Below are positions 32,701 through 44,565 of a stretch of DNA of 64,000 nucleotides, in pieces. Origin of the DNA: Balanoglossus misakiensis (Eukaryota > Hemichordata); the NCBI GenBank assembly GCA_040954595.2, contig CM082582.2, positions 5,456,001 through 5,520,000 on the forward strand, read 5' to 3'. The position numbers and the translations under genes are program-made. The notes below the pieces were generated by a model, which was not told the DNA's origin, did no database searches, and worked only from the letters and a program-made list of their open reading frames with translations. Each line of letters starts with the position of its first letter. Positions within the stretch are counted from its first letter, which is position 1.

Positions 32701-33181
32701 TGGAGTATTAGGTAATAGAGCATGCTGTTCAGTGTAAAGTGAAACATTGTATTTGGCAGACAGAAAAAATACTGGAAATAACGCCAACAGTTACAGGTAA
32801 TGTCCCTACAACGTGACATGGGATAAGGAGGTGTCTCTTAAGTACGACTGTCTGAAAATATGGTCTTTTAGATGTACTATTGTGAGGCGTGTCCCGTTAA
32901 CTACTGAAGTCAACACAAGGTGAACGACCTTTTCTTGTCAAAGTCCGAAGTGTGCCCGATTTCAATAAATCGCCGGAGAGTACATCGGATAACCCGAGGT
33001 TAAATAAAACTAATCAATGACAATCAATAATGCAGTGGTATTATGCTACCTCTATCTTGGCTCTCTGTCGTCCGCAAGCGATCACCCGAATGCCGTGCAG
33101 CAGGAGATGTTTAGTGATGGCATGTCCAATGCCCGTCGAGGCTCCTGTCACTAAGGCCACTCTGCCGTTCCAACGCTCCAT
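29758..33181 (-). CDS. Short-chain dehydrogenase/reductase, DHRS11-like
   Basis: NAD(P)-dependent oxidoreductase of the classical SDR superfamily; vertebrate DHRS11 reduces keto groups of steroids and other carbonyls, so a cytosolic carbonyl or ketosteroid reductase role is plausible. Seven exons: 33050-33181, 32003-32218, 31314-31408, 30856-30988, 30320-30412, 29983-30048, 29758-29790. All phases agree and give 255 aa, the usual length. Visible features: cofactor motif TGASTGIG after VALV, NNAG motif in DICINNAGLAYSE, the DHRS11-typical VNVLALSIC, catalytic serine region INIGS, active-site YAGTK, SPG motif in ISPGQVISEFA and the late VDDVADIVMYML helix. The start codon opens MERWNGRVALVTG, matching the start of DHRS11 proteins. 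Intron 2 hosts an intact MITE. The C-terminus ends FGPKE, slightly shorter than in vertebrates. Confidence 0.92.
31449..31810. mobile_element. MITE family A, intact copy with TTAA flanks
   Basis: 362 bp including TTAA at each edge. Terminal inverted repeats AGGGACAAAGTC and GACTTTGTCCCT are exact, and the interior forms a long hairpin (ACTTCCATCC with GGATGGAAGT; CCAAAATGAAT with ATTCATTTTGG). A TTAA duplication is the signature of piggyBac-type transposition. It carries no coding capacity, so it would depend on a transposase elsewhere. Confidence 0.88.
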
Positions 33182-36100
33182 TCTCAGTCAGTGGTGTACA
33201 GTATTCTTTATGCTGTGAACAAGAGTGTAGTATTATACTAGTTGATGCTTTCAGCTCAGTCAAACCACCAAACTGACGTGTACCAGCGTCGGCGCGTTCC
33301 GCAGCTCTCGAAGGGGAGAGGTCGGTCACTGTGGCCAGGGTCTTGTTTACCTCATTTAAATGTTTACTCCTTGTAAGATAACAATGAGTGACAGTCTTTC
33401 AGCCAATGCATTGGGATAACCTGGTCCTCAGGCCGCGGTCACGCAACGCTATCACAAGACATTTCTTGCTGAAATATTTGGAGGACACCACGCGTGCAAC
33501 ACTTGCACTGATCGCCACATGTACGCCTAGAGTAATAATTCTGGCACTAATTCAGAGCCATTACTGAGAAATGCAAGAGAAAGTTAACACCTCGCCCATT
33601 AGCAGCTGTGAGTCTATTGTTCTCGCTGATGCCGTCACAAGTAGAACGAATATCGCTACAATGGCCAACTACAGTGACCAGAGCTCCGAAAGTTATGAAC
33701 AGTCGATCGTTTTCTCAGATGACAACAGTAACGATTCATTCCAGTTGTTGCCTAAGAATACTTACCGGCGGTTGATCAGAAGCAAGACCTTTCTTTTCTT
33801 TAAAAGAAACATTTATCAAGACATTTATCAAGTTTTAGTTTACATTACTGGAATGTGTGTCGGGTCAAGAGTTGAAAAGTTCCTTTAGGTCTTTTCCGGC
33901 TCCTAAATTATATGGGTAGGCCTACACTCGACCGGCCTATTTTCCCCAGGTGGGGAACTGAATACCTCTCTTCGGTCAATTTTTGGCTGACAATATGCAG
34001 GGTCGAACGACCTTTTCATGGTTTCCGAAGTGTGTCAGTTCGCCACTCGCCACCCTTAATTAAGCCCTTGTCAAGCTCTGAACGATCGACAATAGCAGGC
34101 GTCGGCTTCCTCCCTTGAGAGTTTTTCTTTCAAGACCTTACCTGTGTGTGTGTGAGTAGGCCCATAGACGAGTGGAAATAATGCTATCAATATAAACTCG
34201 TATAGGAGAAGGTCGATGTTCTTCGCTCCGAAGTTATTAGACATGATATTCTCATTGACTAGATAAAATAATCGTCACCGAACCACCCTTCTTGCAATTG
34301 CCTTTTGTAGTTTTCTTTGTTCTTTTTATACGCAAGCGGACATAATTACGTAAATCATGTACTTTCAGGTCAATCCTTACATAAACCAAAAGCAACCCAA
34401 AAAGGCATGATATGACTAGGGTAGCGTGGAAAGTGTATTGTATAAGACGTCTATCTCTGCCTGTTTGACTGGTGTCTATTATACTAACATTTATCAAGAC
34501 TTTCTGTAATGAAATAAAAACAAGATTTCATCACCAGAAATAAAATAGTATCGATCGACCTGTTTTATCAAAATATTGACCAGGATTTTCCTCAATTTTC
34601 ATACCTGCTAATGAAACCAGCCTTTTGATTTCACACCTTTGACATTATAGTAAACTTCCTGGTTAAAACTACTGGGCTGAAATGAACGTTTCTGATTATA
34701 TCGGCGAGTAGCCGACTTGTTTTTTTTCAGTATTCAATAAACAAGCCCACAATCTCATATCCCTTATTGACAACAGGGTTAACATGTGATCTAGATCCTT
34801 GCTGTGCGCGTATATAGATATCTGCTCGGCCCAAGGCCTTCTCGTTGCAGCGGACGTCACTCCAAAAAGGTCGCTTGACCTCTCTGTGAACGTGTTCGTA
34901 TAAGACCTTGGTATTCACCGTTTCACTAACTCTGTATAGGATATTGCCGTTTGTTATTAAAGACGGGCATGGTATGGGAGAGGCTGAACTCTCAAGTTCA
35001 AGAGTGTAAACAACGAGTTCAAATAAGCCGGTCGGAGACTGCTCACCGTAATGTCACGGTGGACTTACTGTTTGAAGGAGGACATTCTAAAGTTGTCGGT
35101 TGAGAAACCGACTGTACACATGGTAAACGGGCGGCGGCTTGCCAGGGCTTGTAAATGACCTAAATCTTTGCTAAGTAGGCCATGTGTATTTTCTTCTGTT
35201 GGTTTGTGCTGCTTGTTACAGAGGGCGCCGCCACCGTGCAAAACCAGATATGAACTGAATGTCCTCGCGTGATTGTGGCGCGTCAATTCACTCAAGTTCT
35301 CGCGCGCGTTGCAGGGCAGAACGATACATGAGAAACTACTCTGAACAAAGTTTTATCCCGAACTAATAAAATGAAACTTGAAGATTTTATGCGATAAACA
35401 ATTCTTTGCTACGTACACGTACATCGCTAACCAAGCTATGGTGGCTGGCCGTTCGTCCTGGTTTCACTATTTATACATCACGTTGTATAGTAAGCACAGT
35501 GCCACACTATGCACTATCATCTACAGTTATGACACAAACTCGCCCATAATATACTAGTATATGCTTTCACCAGCGACACGTGTCTTGTTTTTGATCAAGT
35601 TCAGTACGTTTCATTAGGTAGAAAAACAAATTTACTCTCGAACGTCAATTGACATCAACATGAAAAAAAAACGACCAATCAAACAGCAAGGTGTTGGGAA
35701 ACCAATTTATTGCGAACTCGACTCTCTCTTATCGCAGTTGTCAGTTTCAGTGGGGACGTAATATTAAATTGAGTGATAGTGTTTGTGTCACGCAAATCAA
35801 GTTGAAGATGAGTTCCACGTTCTGCTTATTTGGCCAAAATAGCAAGTTACTAATTTAACCCGATTGTTATATGTGTAAATGTAATACATTGTTGTCTTCT
35901 GAAAACGTAAATTCCACAAGCAATCTTAGTATAACATATATATTTATGCTACAAAACGTAGAGATGAATTAGTGAGAAATAGTATGTTTGGGATATATTT
36001 TAATTGCACTCCTGTGATCATGTTTGTAATAATATATGTATCCCTCTAGTGACGTATATCAAGAATATTTTTACCTTTTGGCCAGAGACCAGTAGAACTG

Positions 36101-36605
36101 AAATAAACTTGATTACATCATAATACTTACAACTAACATGGTAAATTTCGGAACACATGTACAAATCTATTCTAGTAAGTAAACTATATCTGCTGTCCTC
36201 AAAGCTATTTCTAAATTCTCAGTAATATAAGGACGGACTACATCTGACTGTCCAGCGCAACATTTCTCAGTTATTTTTTTTTGTCATTAGAATCATATGA
36301 AACACAACCGAGCGACCATTGCCCAAAATCGCCATCTTCTTTAACATTTATAATGTTCTGGCCTCCAAATCATGGTATTTCGTCCGAATAGGTCTAATTG
36401 AAGTCATTTTGACCCCATTTTCTTCCTACGAGCAGATTAGCAGCAGTAGAATCTGTCAATGTTCATATACGATGAGGAGATACTCAAAAGACTATCGACA
36501 AGACGACAGCTCTCCATGACAACGTCGTCACGGCTGAATCAGGAATCGAATAACTAAATTTCTGCGTCGGATCTTTTTTGAAAGGTTGGTGGTAGAGCGA
36601 ATACT
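33182..36605. other. Intergenic region between the SDR gene and the deltex cluster
   Basis: Contains the SDR upstream region and one uncharacterised plus-strand open frame (33571-33888). The rest is AT-rich with no recognised exon, RNA gene or intact element. Confidence 0.45.
33571..33888 (+). CDS. Uncharacterised 105-aa open frame, doubtful
   Basis: An ATG-to-stop frame with a Ser/Asp/Asn/Gln-rich first part (SDQSSESYEQ, SDDNSNDSFQ) and a basic, hydrophobic second part (RLIRSKTFLFF, IYQVLVYITG). I recognise no domain. It lies about 390 bases from the SDR start codon, on the opposite strand, so it could be the first exon of a divergent gene. No clear donor closes it and it may be chance. Confidence 0.2.
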   Translation: MQEKVNTSPISSCESIVLADAVTSRTNIATMANYSDQSSESYEQSIVFSDDNSNDSFQLLPKNTYRRLIRSKTFLFFKRNIYQDIYQVLVYITGMCVGSRVEKFL

Positions 36606-39600
36606 TCATTCGAATCCCTTCGCTGCCATCTCGGCCTCCACTCTGTCAAGGTAAGAAGGATCCGGATATCCATGGCTGTAACGGAGATATATACGGAAGG
36701 ATTACTGACTTTTCAATCTATGCCAAGGGATCCAATACCAGGTTCACACAGGGTAAAATTCGAAACGTTTCAGAGACACTATTTGCTTATGGTAAACAGG
36801 GAGCATTAATCCTTCGAGTCACGTTCTGTCCACACACACATAGTTTGTGTATGTACGCTGAGGTTTGGTCCCATAGACAATGAGTTGAGGAGAGGTGCTT
36901 AATCCTTACGCCGGCTCTGGTCTGGCCGGCAAAGCCGTCTCAAATCTGAGACGTTTCAGGACCACTTAAACCGTTCACACTTAATAATTTACGCCAGTAT
37001 TTGATCTGAGACGTTTCAGAAACGTCTTAATGGTCCCTGTGTGACCCCACATACGATTTCTATCGGAATATAATTCTAGCAATGATAAAGATTCTAATGC
37101 TGGATTCAGTGGTATGTAAAATCACATCGGTGCATTATCTGAGGAGTCGCGTGTACACCTTCTGGTAATTACATAAAAGATACAAACTTACTTAGCTGGT
37201 CCTCCTGTCGGACTAGTTTTGAGGTGAATGTCGTTCAAGACCACAACATCGTCATTCCCTATTGAGATCGATTTCCCGATTTTGAACAGCAGACGGTGTT
37301 CGAAGGTCCTCTTCAGCAGCGACAAGACTCGCAGACCCTGTCCGTTTGCCGGCAGGTAAGCCGTGATCCTCGCACCGAGGTATCGCTTTCCGGGATTGGG
37401 GTGGCGCTTCTGCAAACGTGGATTGCGATATACATGTACATGTATACTAGTACATAATGTCCCTGTGCATCAGTATACATGCATAATTTATTTTTGCTTT
37501 CTTGTCACGAATCCGCCACACATCTTGCTACGCTCTTTTCCCATGAAGCGCAAAATTTGCTAATCCGGTAAAATATCTCTATATATGTTTTCTTGAATGT
37601 CTATACTGTTTGTGCTGTATCGTTAAGTGACCGTCTTTGCAACTGGCCGCGTAAACACTGTATATTTGATCTATGAACTTTAGAATATGGACGGATGTGA
37701 TAGCAAACATATATCATGAAGTGGTGAGGTGCAAACGGAAAAGGAGTCAATGGATAATGACGCAATTCCAGATATGAAACATTTCATTTTCTACGTTTGC
37801 CTTCTTTTTAATTCATGTCTTAATTTTTGTTAACATAATTATAATTTCTCACCTGTTGAACACCGTTGGGAAAATTATAGTCTATAACTATCGTTCCAAC
37901 GCCTTCGTGACCAGGTAGGTGACGTTTGTTTTCGTGTTTGAAGTCCATCTTACCGTCATCAGGTTGGGATCCTTTCGCCACCAAGACGACCAGTGTGCAA
38001 AATGGACACTTTGCAGAACGCTTGAAATGCTTGTTGAAGCAACCGTCGCAGATTACATCCTGGCAACAGTTCATTGACCTGAAGTTGGCCCCTGTCTTCG
38101 AGCAACTGCTGCATCTGTCCTCCCCGGCCAGTGACGCGGCGACGTCGTCCTTGTCCAACGCTACGTTTGTCGACTTCACGTGAGTGCTGAGCCGCGTCAC
38201 CCCGCTGCTGCTACTCCACTCCTCGCGCCTCACCTCGTCCGAATACATGTACGCGTCATGCGCGTCTGACGCTGGCGCCGATGCGCGCACCTCACGGCCA
38301 ACGCCGGCTCGAGCGGCAGCGTGAGATCTCGCGGGATAGGCCGCGCTGTCGTCCAGCGGAGGAGCAGTTATGACGTCGGGATCGATCTCCGGAAGGCCAG
38401 CACCCGTCAGCTGGTCAGCAGGCACGGCGTGACAGAACTCAAGGAGAAATTCGCCCGTTGCTTCCACGTCAAAGAGAACAATGCGGATTTCATCCAGCAT
38501 GGTGGTTTTATCGCGCAGGGAAGAAAATTCTAGAACGGCTTTATGGAAAATACTTGCGCAGATGTCGACTGGCATTCCATACACACCTAAAAATAAAACC
38601 GAAACAGAGAATACACAGATGATTACCGTCAGCGTCAAGATTGATTGAACACATTTAGCATATAACGGGGGGAAGAAGGGGAAACGAAGGGGAGAGGGGG
38701 TGAGGGAATGAATGAATGAATGAATGAATGAACGAATGAATGAATGAATGAATGAATGAATGAATGAATGAATGAATGAATGAATGAATGAATGAATGAA
38801 TGAATGAATGAATGAATGAATGAATGAATGAATGAATGAATGACGGTGGACGGACGGATGGATGGATGGATGGATATAAAATCCACACGAAGCATATTCA
38901 GTAGAGCTATGTCACATTACCTGTTCCGATAGCTGGTACGGCCAACGACTTTGCCTTCAAAAACTTCGATGCATACGTGAATAACTTCAACAACAGAACA
39001 AGAAGTAGATGTTTGGAGTTTTCTCTTTCCACTCTCCACATAGGCGCCACTGCGTGAATGACGTGTTTGCTTTTCAATTTGCCCGCCGTGGTGTGGCAGA
39101 CGGCACCAACAGGTAGCACGCCGTATTCACAAATGATCCTGTCGCAGTCTCTTTGGATGACGTAACCCCCAGAATCAACTATCGCCCAGGCAACCCCTCC
39201 CACGTTATGCAAACTCTCATTGGCTGCGTTCACGATGACGTCGGCGTCGTCATCAGTCAAGTCACCAAGGTAGATGGAAACGTTGAGGCCCTCCGGAGTT
39301 TTGCGGAAATACCGCAGATTTTCCAGACATCTCGCGAGGTCGGTTTCGCCAGCGGTACCGTGGACATCAGGGGTGGACTTTTCTTTCGTTGGTGACAAGT
39401 CTTTTTCGCGGGGATCGTCGAAAGCAGTCTCGGGTGTCGCGTCTTCCTCGTAATCCATCGGCTCACTTTCTGGGACTTCGTCACCGTCTCCTTCCTCTGC
39501 CAGTTCGCCTGGAATAGCGCCATCTACGACCGCGAAGGCTTTGCGGCTCCCTGCTTTCGCTGCAACGACATCACTTTCAGTTTTGTCACCAGAAGCTCGC

Positions 39601-39704
39601 TCCTCAACTGTCTTCCCCGATAATGACCGAGGAATTTCCGACTCTCTTATGTCTGTGCCTCTCTCTCCTATATCCGGGCCCCTTGCTTTCATGCTAGGCT
39701 CCAT
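36606..39704 (-). CDS. Macro domain-RING-deltex C-terminal domain E3 ubiquitin ligase (DTX3L-like 1)
   Basis: Predicted E3 ligase that couples ADP-ribose recognition to ubiquitin transfer. Exons 38921-39704, 37853-38586, 37192-37409, 36606-36675, all in phase, 601 aa from the ATG used. Order: acidic disordered N-terminus (1-137), macro domain (about 138-310; [38 protein letters not shown] across the exon junction into VYGMPVD), disordered Pro/Ala linker, a RING-like finger (CSSC ... CCQDVIC ... CPFC), then the deltex C-terminal domain (LPGHEGVGTIVIDYNFPNG, HPNPGKRYLG, AYLP, GKSISIG, NDIHLKTS, HGYPDPSYL). In vertebrates these functions are split between DTX3L and its partner PARP9. The first macro glycine-rich loop reads HNVGGV where HGGGV is usual. 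An acceptor-like TTCAG lies just upstream of the first ATG, so further 5' exons are possible. Confidence 0.85.
36741..37046. mobile_element. MITE family B, copy 3
   Basis: About 306 bp with near-perfect terminal inverted repeats GGTTCACACAGGG and CCCTGTGTGACCC, and the shared interior GAGACGTTTCAG and GCAAAGCCGTCTCAAAT. It lies in the last intron of DTX3L-like 1. I could not define a target duplication. Confidence 0.78.
38707..38845. repeat. (GAAT)n microsatellite
   Basis: More than thirty tandem GAAT units, followed by a short GGAT run, in the intron between the macro and RING exons of DTX3L-like 1. The IHSF-repeat frames on the opposite strand are artefacts. Confidence 0.96.
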
Positions 39705-41247
39705 ACTAGGCCTGAATTAAATGCAGAACAAATTCTTGCATTTAAATATAATTAAAACGTAACCTATTGAATGATGGTTATTCACGAGTCGACGAGATTT
39801 TTTACAGTTAAAAGTGGACTATGGACCCACTGTTGACGACGTGTTAACATAGGATGGATTGGACACAAAAAACGAGCCAACGTCATCTCACACGAAAGGC
39901 CAATGTCAGCCAGCCAGCTAGTTTTCATGCATTTAGTTTCGAGCGGTGACTGGGGTATCAGTACTTACTTCTGCCACATATAACACAAAATTAACAAACC
40001 CTGACAGACTTGTAGGTCAGACCATTGTCAGACGTAGCTCTGTGAGGCAGGACTTTGTGTACAGCCCTGTCACGAATAGACAGGTCAGGCGTAGACGGAC
40101 TTTGCCTATATGTTAATATGGCGGTATAAGCTACACAAATCACTGAAATTGTTGTAGCTAGGCTAGACTATAAGCAGTGTATAAGCATCGGTGCTGTATT
40201 GGATGTGAGAGTTCCAAGTTCAAACAGCCTACCTGTCTGATAACGATACGCTGTCCTGACTCGACATATTCAAAGCACAGTAAACACCGAGGAATCTTGT
40301 GCCCCTGCACCGCCACACAACAATCAGTGGTCAAGCAGAATGGCGTCGGGTGTTTTCCTTGACTGCAGTTCTACGAAGGGCCAAATCGAAACAAATTATG
40401 ACGTTTCCCTAGTATTGTACATGTATTCACACAATTCTACGAAAGCGCGCCTTGTGTATTTCGACGAATCATGAATAATTAATTATTAGGCGGGGGTTTC
40501 CCCATTCGTTGTGTACAGCCCAAGTGATGTCACTGTATAACCTTTAACCTGCTTTGAACTTTTGCGTAGACAACGTTTAATATCAAATATTCATAAATCA
40601 TGATTAACTAATCAAATGATTCCCCTCATATAATCTATGCTACAATGACGACATTCCTCTATTTTGGTATTGGTCAACTCAAAATCTGGGCAGTTGTAAT
40701 ACCACGAAATATTCCAAAGATTTGTTTCCAATTTTCTGTTTGTTTGTTTGTTGATCATTGTAAAACATGTGTGGGTCAGTGAAAATCAAACCTACCCACC
40801 ACTGTTTACAATATGTTAGTGTCATAAATCGATCTATACTTCCTTTCCATGTTTGGACTAATGTATATCCGTCAGAATTCACAACTACAAGATTAAGAAA
40901 GGTTCTGAAGTAAGTCGGAAAACATCCTCCGGGCTGATAGAAATTGCTCGTGAGACCATTTTATCCCCAAAAATCTTTATTGTTGAAAAATGATACAAAT
41001 GACCGACTAACTTAGACAAGAAACAAGTAAATAAGCAGGTAAATGCGATATCAGCGATCGATTATCATGAATCCCCTCCTCCGAAAAGACAAGCAAGTTT
41101 TTTAAATGATCTCGTCAGATTTTTTGTACGGAGATATTTTGCATGGACAGAAGTCAATATGTTTGAAGTGTCTGTATTACGCCATGTAGCATTCGTCATC
41201 AACTCCTGCGTCCTACGTCACAGCCTCAAAATCCTTACTTATGTAAA
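39705..41247. other. Intergenic region between DTX3L-like 1 and 2
   Basis: No clear exon. It may hold unrecognised 5' exons or the promoter of DTX3L-like 1 near 39705-40100, and the 3' UTR of DTX3L-like 2 next to 41247. Confidence 0.4.
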
Positions 41248-43285
41248 TTAGATTATTCCCTTAGCAGCTAATTCGTGCCTGACTCTTGACAGATAAGTGG
41301 GGTCCGGGTAACCATACCTGTACAGAAAAATTATATGATATTTTCATTTAATAGAATTTGGGGTATTACTTTGTAGCCTTATATCTCCATAGCAACGTAC
41401 GTGACAACGATTTGTTACCGGCAGCCTAATATCGCCGGGGTCGGACACAACTATATTACGACGTTTGTATGCAGTAAGACAGAAATAAAGCAAGAAGTGT
41501 ACAAGGGACATCACTTATGCAATTATATGAGAACATCATTGCGGGAATTATAATTGGAACACAGTCACCAGATAAGTTAACACCTTTTATTAAACCTTCA
41601 AGAATTGTAAATTCTTTGAGACTTTGCTGGGTTGTACAGTGGTGATACAGTGTACAATCTTGTAAGCCGAAACAGAATTTTGCTGGCCAACCGTGTTTAT
41701 TAGATTCGCATACCCAGCATGTCGACCCATTCTCGCCAGACAGAGCTTAGCAACGCAGTAGCTGTGCAGCCGTAAAGAGGCCAGCGGTGTACGACGATCG
41801 GCAAACCTAGCCAAACGGCACAGATGTAACGATGGAAAAAAACACACTGACAGTGGGAATGGTCATGAAACTACTTGTAGTTGCAGAATGAAGCCTACTA
41901 ACCCCTCAGTGCCGCCATGGGTGCTGGTCTTGTGGTGTACACCGTTCCACACAACGCAGTTGTCGATGCCAGTTGTGACGGATCTGTCGACGGTGAACAC
42001 GTGCTTCATCTCAAAGGCCCTCTGCAGAAGCGTGAGGATCTCCTTGCCTTCCTGGCTGGCAGGCAAATAAGCCGTTCTGTGTGTACCCGAGTACGGCATG
42101 CCCGGGTGGGGATGACAAGCCTACAGGTGATGGGGACAGAGTCAAATAATCACGATAATGTAACCTACACATTACAAAGCTTCAGTTTCAACAGGCCTCC
42201 ATGCACGTTTTAAGGATCCTACTTTGGTGACGCACTGAGCCTTGGGTACATAAGTCTAATTCTACTATATCGTTCTTCATATTCAATGTTGGAAAATAAT
42301 TGAGAAAGAACAACTTAAAGATGGGTGCATGCGCGGGATTTTGAAAAAAAAAACGAAAATGAAAGTCTAAAATGCAGTCTTTCGGTTCTACTGAGACTGC
42401 CTAGCGTAACTATATGCATACACTGTTGAAATGAAACCAGAGTTCCACACAAAGCCCGGTGATTGTTTGTTCTCGTGTACTCTAGACTTCGGGTGTTTTC
42501 ACATTTGGAAAATCACGAAGTCCATCTGGAGTACTAGACTAGATTATTGTATAGGACCTCCTATGAACGCTATGTAAAGTAAAAGTGAAAGATGTAACAC
42601 ACTTGGTCAATATTTATCTCTAATAAGTTTGCAATAAAGAGTTTTCATCTGTTTGTCGTCAACATATTTCTCCTAATTTCCGCTCAATTATGACAATGTC
42701 CAAAGTACAATGTAGATGTAATTAAACATATTACATCTGCAAGGATTAAATTTTCCTTGTCGGGACGCTATCGTGGTTTTGACTCGCCCCTGCAGGGCAG
42801 CGCACAGCATCCGGTCGTTCATTATGCATGTAGTAGATTTGTAGATGTGAAAGGAATTTTACTTCAAACCTTCTTCAGCTGTGATTTTTACATATTCATG
42901 TATGACATTATCGCCAGCTTGGGGTTCTACGGGAACAGAGTGTGCGTGTCATAATATATACCTGCTGAATTCCATTGGGGAAGGAATACGTAATCGTGAT
43001 GGTTCCCTGTCCGTCGTGGCCGGGAAGATGGTAGCTGGCATTCACAGAATGACTCATCGCTCCCTGCGGCTGGTTTCCTTTCTTCGCCAAGACTATGGTC
43101 GTACAAAACGGACATTTTCCGTCGAAGTTGAAGTGTCGATCGAAGCACGTGTGGCAGAAAGTGTTCTCGCAACATTTCATAGATTTCAAGTCAACGCCCT
43201 CACCGGCGCAGATCTCGCACGCTCCCTTCTCCCGACAGCGAATGGCGATCTCAGTGGTCGACGATGACACAGATAAACTTAACAT
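41248..43285 (-). CDS. RING-deltex C-terminal domain E3 ligase, N-terminus missing (DTX3L-like 2)
   Basis: Three exons match the neighbours exactly in size and phase: DTC exons 41248-41317 (70 bp) and 41903-42120 (218 bp), and a RING exon from 42962 up to at least 43285. RING-like residues: CEIC ... CCENTFCHTC ... CPFC; DTC motifs: [61 protein letters not shown]. The neighbours carry the end of the macro domain at the start of the RING exon (YGMP...), but here the frame closes upstream at about 43303 and no macro exon is found up to 44.5 kb. Either the gene encodes a short RING-DTC protein like vertebrate DTX3, starting at the Met at 43285, or its 5' part is lost and it is a decaying copy. 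The 218-bp exon uses a less usual GTTAGT donor. No stop or frameshift interrupts the visible domains. Confidence 0.72.
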
Positions 43286-43303
43286 ACTTAGAGCTGGTTT
43301 TCA

Positions 43304-44565
43304 AGTTCCTCAAACTCCTACAGGTACGGGATGACGCTGCACCACAGCTCTGTCGCTTGACGGTTACTTTCAGTAGAGGACAGCTGAGACATTGGCAGCG
43401 GCTGCGGTCGAGTCCGTTGATGGCGTGTGTCATCGGGAATTTCCCAGAAGTTATACATATTCATGAGACATTGTTACCTGAGGTCCCACTCATATGGAAA
43501 ACGAAAGTTTTTTGCTCATACTAAAATCACTTGAATCTGTACTGTATCAGAATTGACAACGACAATAACGTAACGTAACAAACGTAACGAGTCAGTCAAT
43601 CTGAGATCTCTAGCAGCGGCGTACAGTTCTACTAGATCAAATAAAGTGATGCGAGACGATATGTAAAAGTGATATTTCCTTATAGCAGGCGTGCACTTAA
43701 CATGCTTTATTGCTGAATTGAAAATGTGTTCTTTGATGAATTTAAATCCACACAAACTTTCCTCATGTCGAACAAAATGAGTAATGTATTGTTTCAAGCA
43801 AAATTGACGAAAATTGGTAAAAGTTATCGACTTTGTCCATTTCTATATGTTATCGCTTATCTACTGTATTGCTATAATATTGGAGCCCAGCTAGGGTGAG
43901 AATATGTTACTAGTACAGAATGTGTAAACATACTAATATGAACGGAATGCAACCCTTAAGTTCTTGTTTGCTTGCTTGGTGTCCAAATTTATTGATACAG
44001 TTTGCTTTATGTATTCATCCCAGAAAAGGACAATTTAGATTTACTGGTACGAATTCTTTATAAACAGTTCACGTGAACTTCGAATACGGCATAGCGTAGT
44101 GAGATACAAGTAACAATTATTTTCAATACATTTTCGGTTACGTGGCATCAATGTGTATGTTCACTGGTGGATTTATATTACAATGAATCATGGGATTTCT
44201 AGATACCTTCAATGAAGACAATCTCGCTGCATCAAAAATACACCTTCTATAGGCTAGAACGCCTCGTCCGCTGGAGGCGCTTCGTGTATCCTCGCCCTCG
44301 CCCAACACTTTGCAGTCTATAGCATTAAAAACATTGATACAGGGACCGATTGCCAAAGAGCTCAAACACATACCGATAAGACTACACACAAATCGATTAT
44401 TATTGCTGTAAGTTTAGAAGCGGCAGACCATTTACTTCTCGTGTGCGTGTTTTCCTTCAATGGTTCCTATTTTTCAGGAGACAGATCGGGATTCGCTGTA
44501 GCGTCGTTTCTATTTTCTTGGTAAGATGAAGAGTCCACGCAGACGTAGTCGTTGTGCTGATTATC
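43304..44565. other. Region between DTX3L-like 2 and 3, no exon recognised
   Basis: Searched on the minus strand for the macro exon and linker expected from the paralogues; none seen. The 93-aa minus-strand frame at 43516-43797 shows no clear domain or splice context. Confidence 0.4.

Noticed and set aside
38635-38895. IHSF-repeat protein
   Set aside because: Translation of the (GAAT)n microsatellite in an intron of DTX3L-like 1.
43516-43797. 93-aa minus-strand frame, faintly reminiscent of a BTB-BACK segment (LVELYAAARDLRL)
   Set aside because: No other part of such a gene nearby, no good splice sites, composition like the surrounding non-coding DNA.
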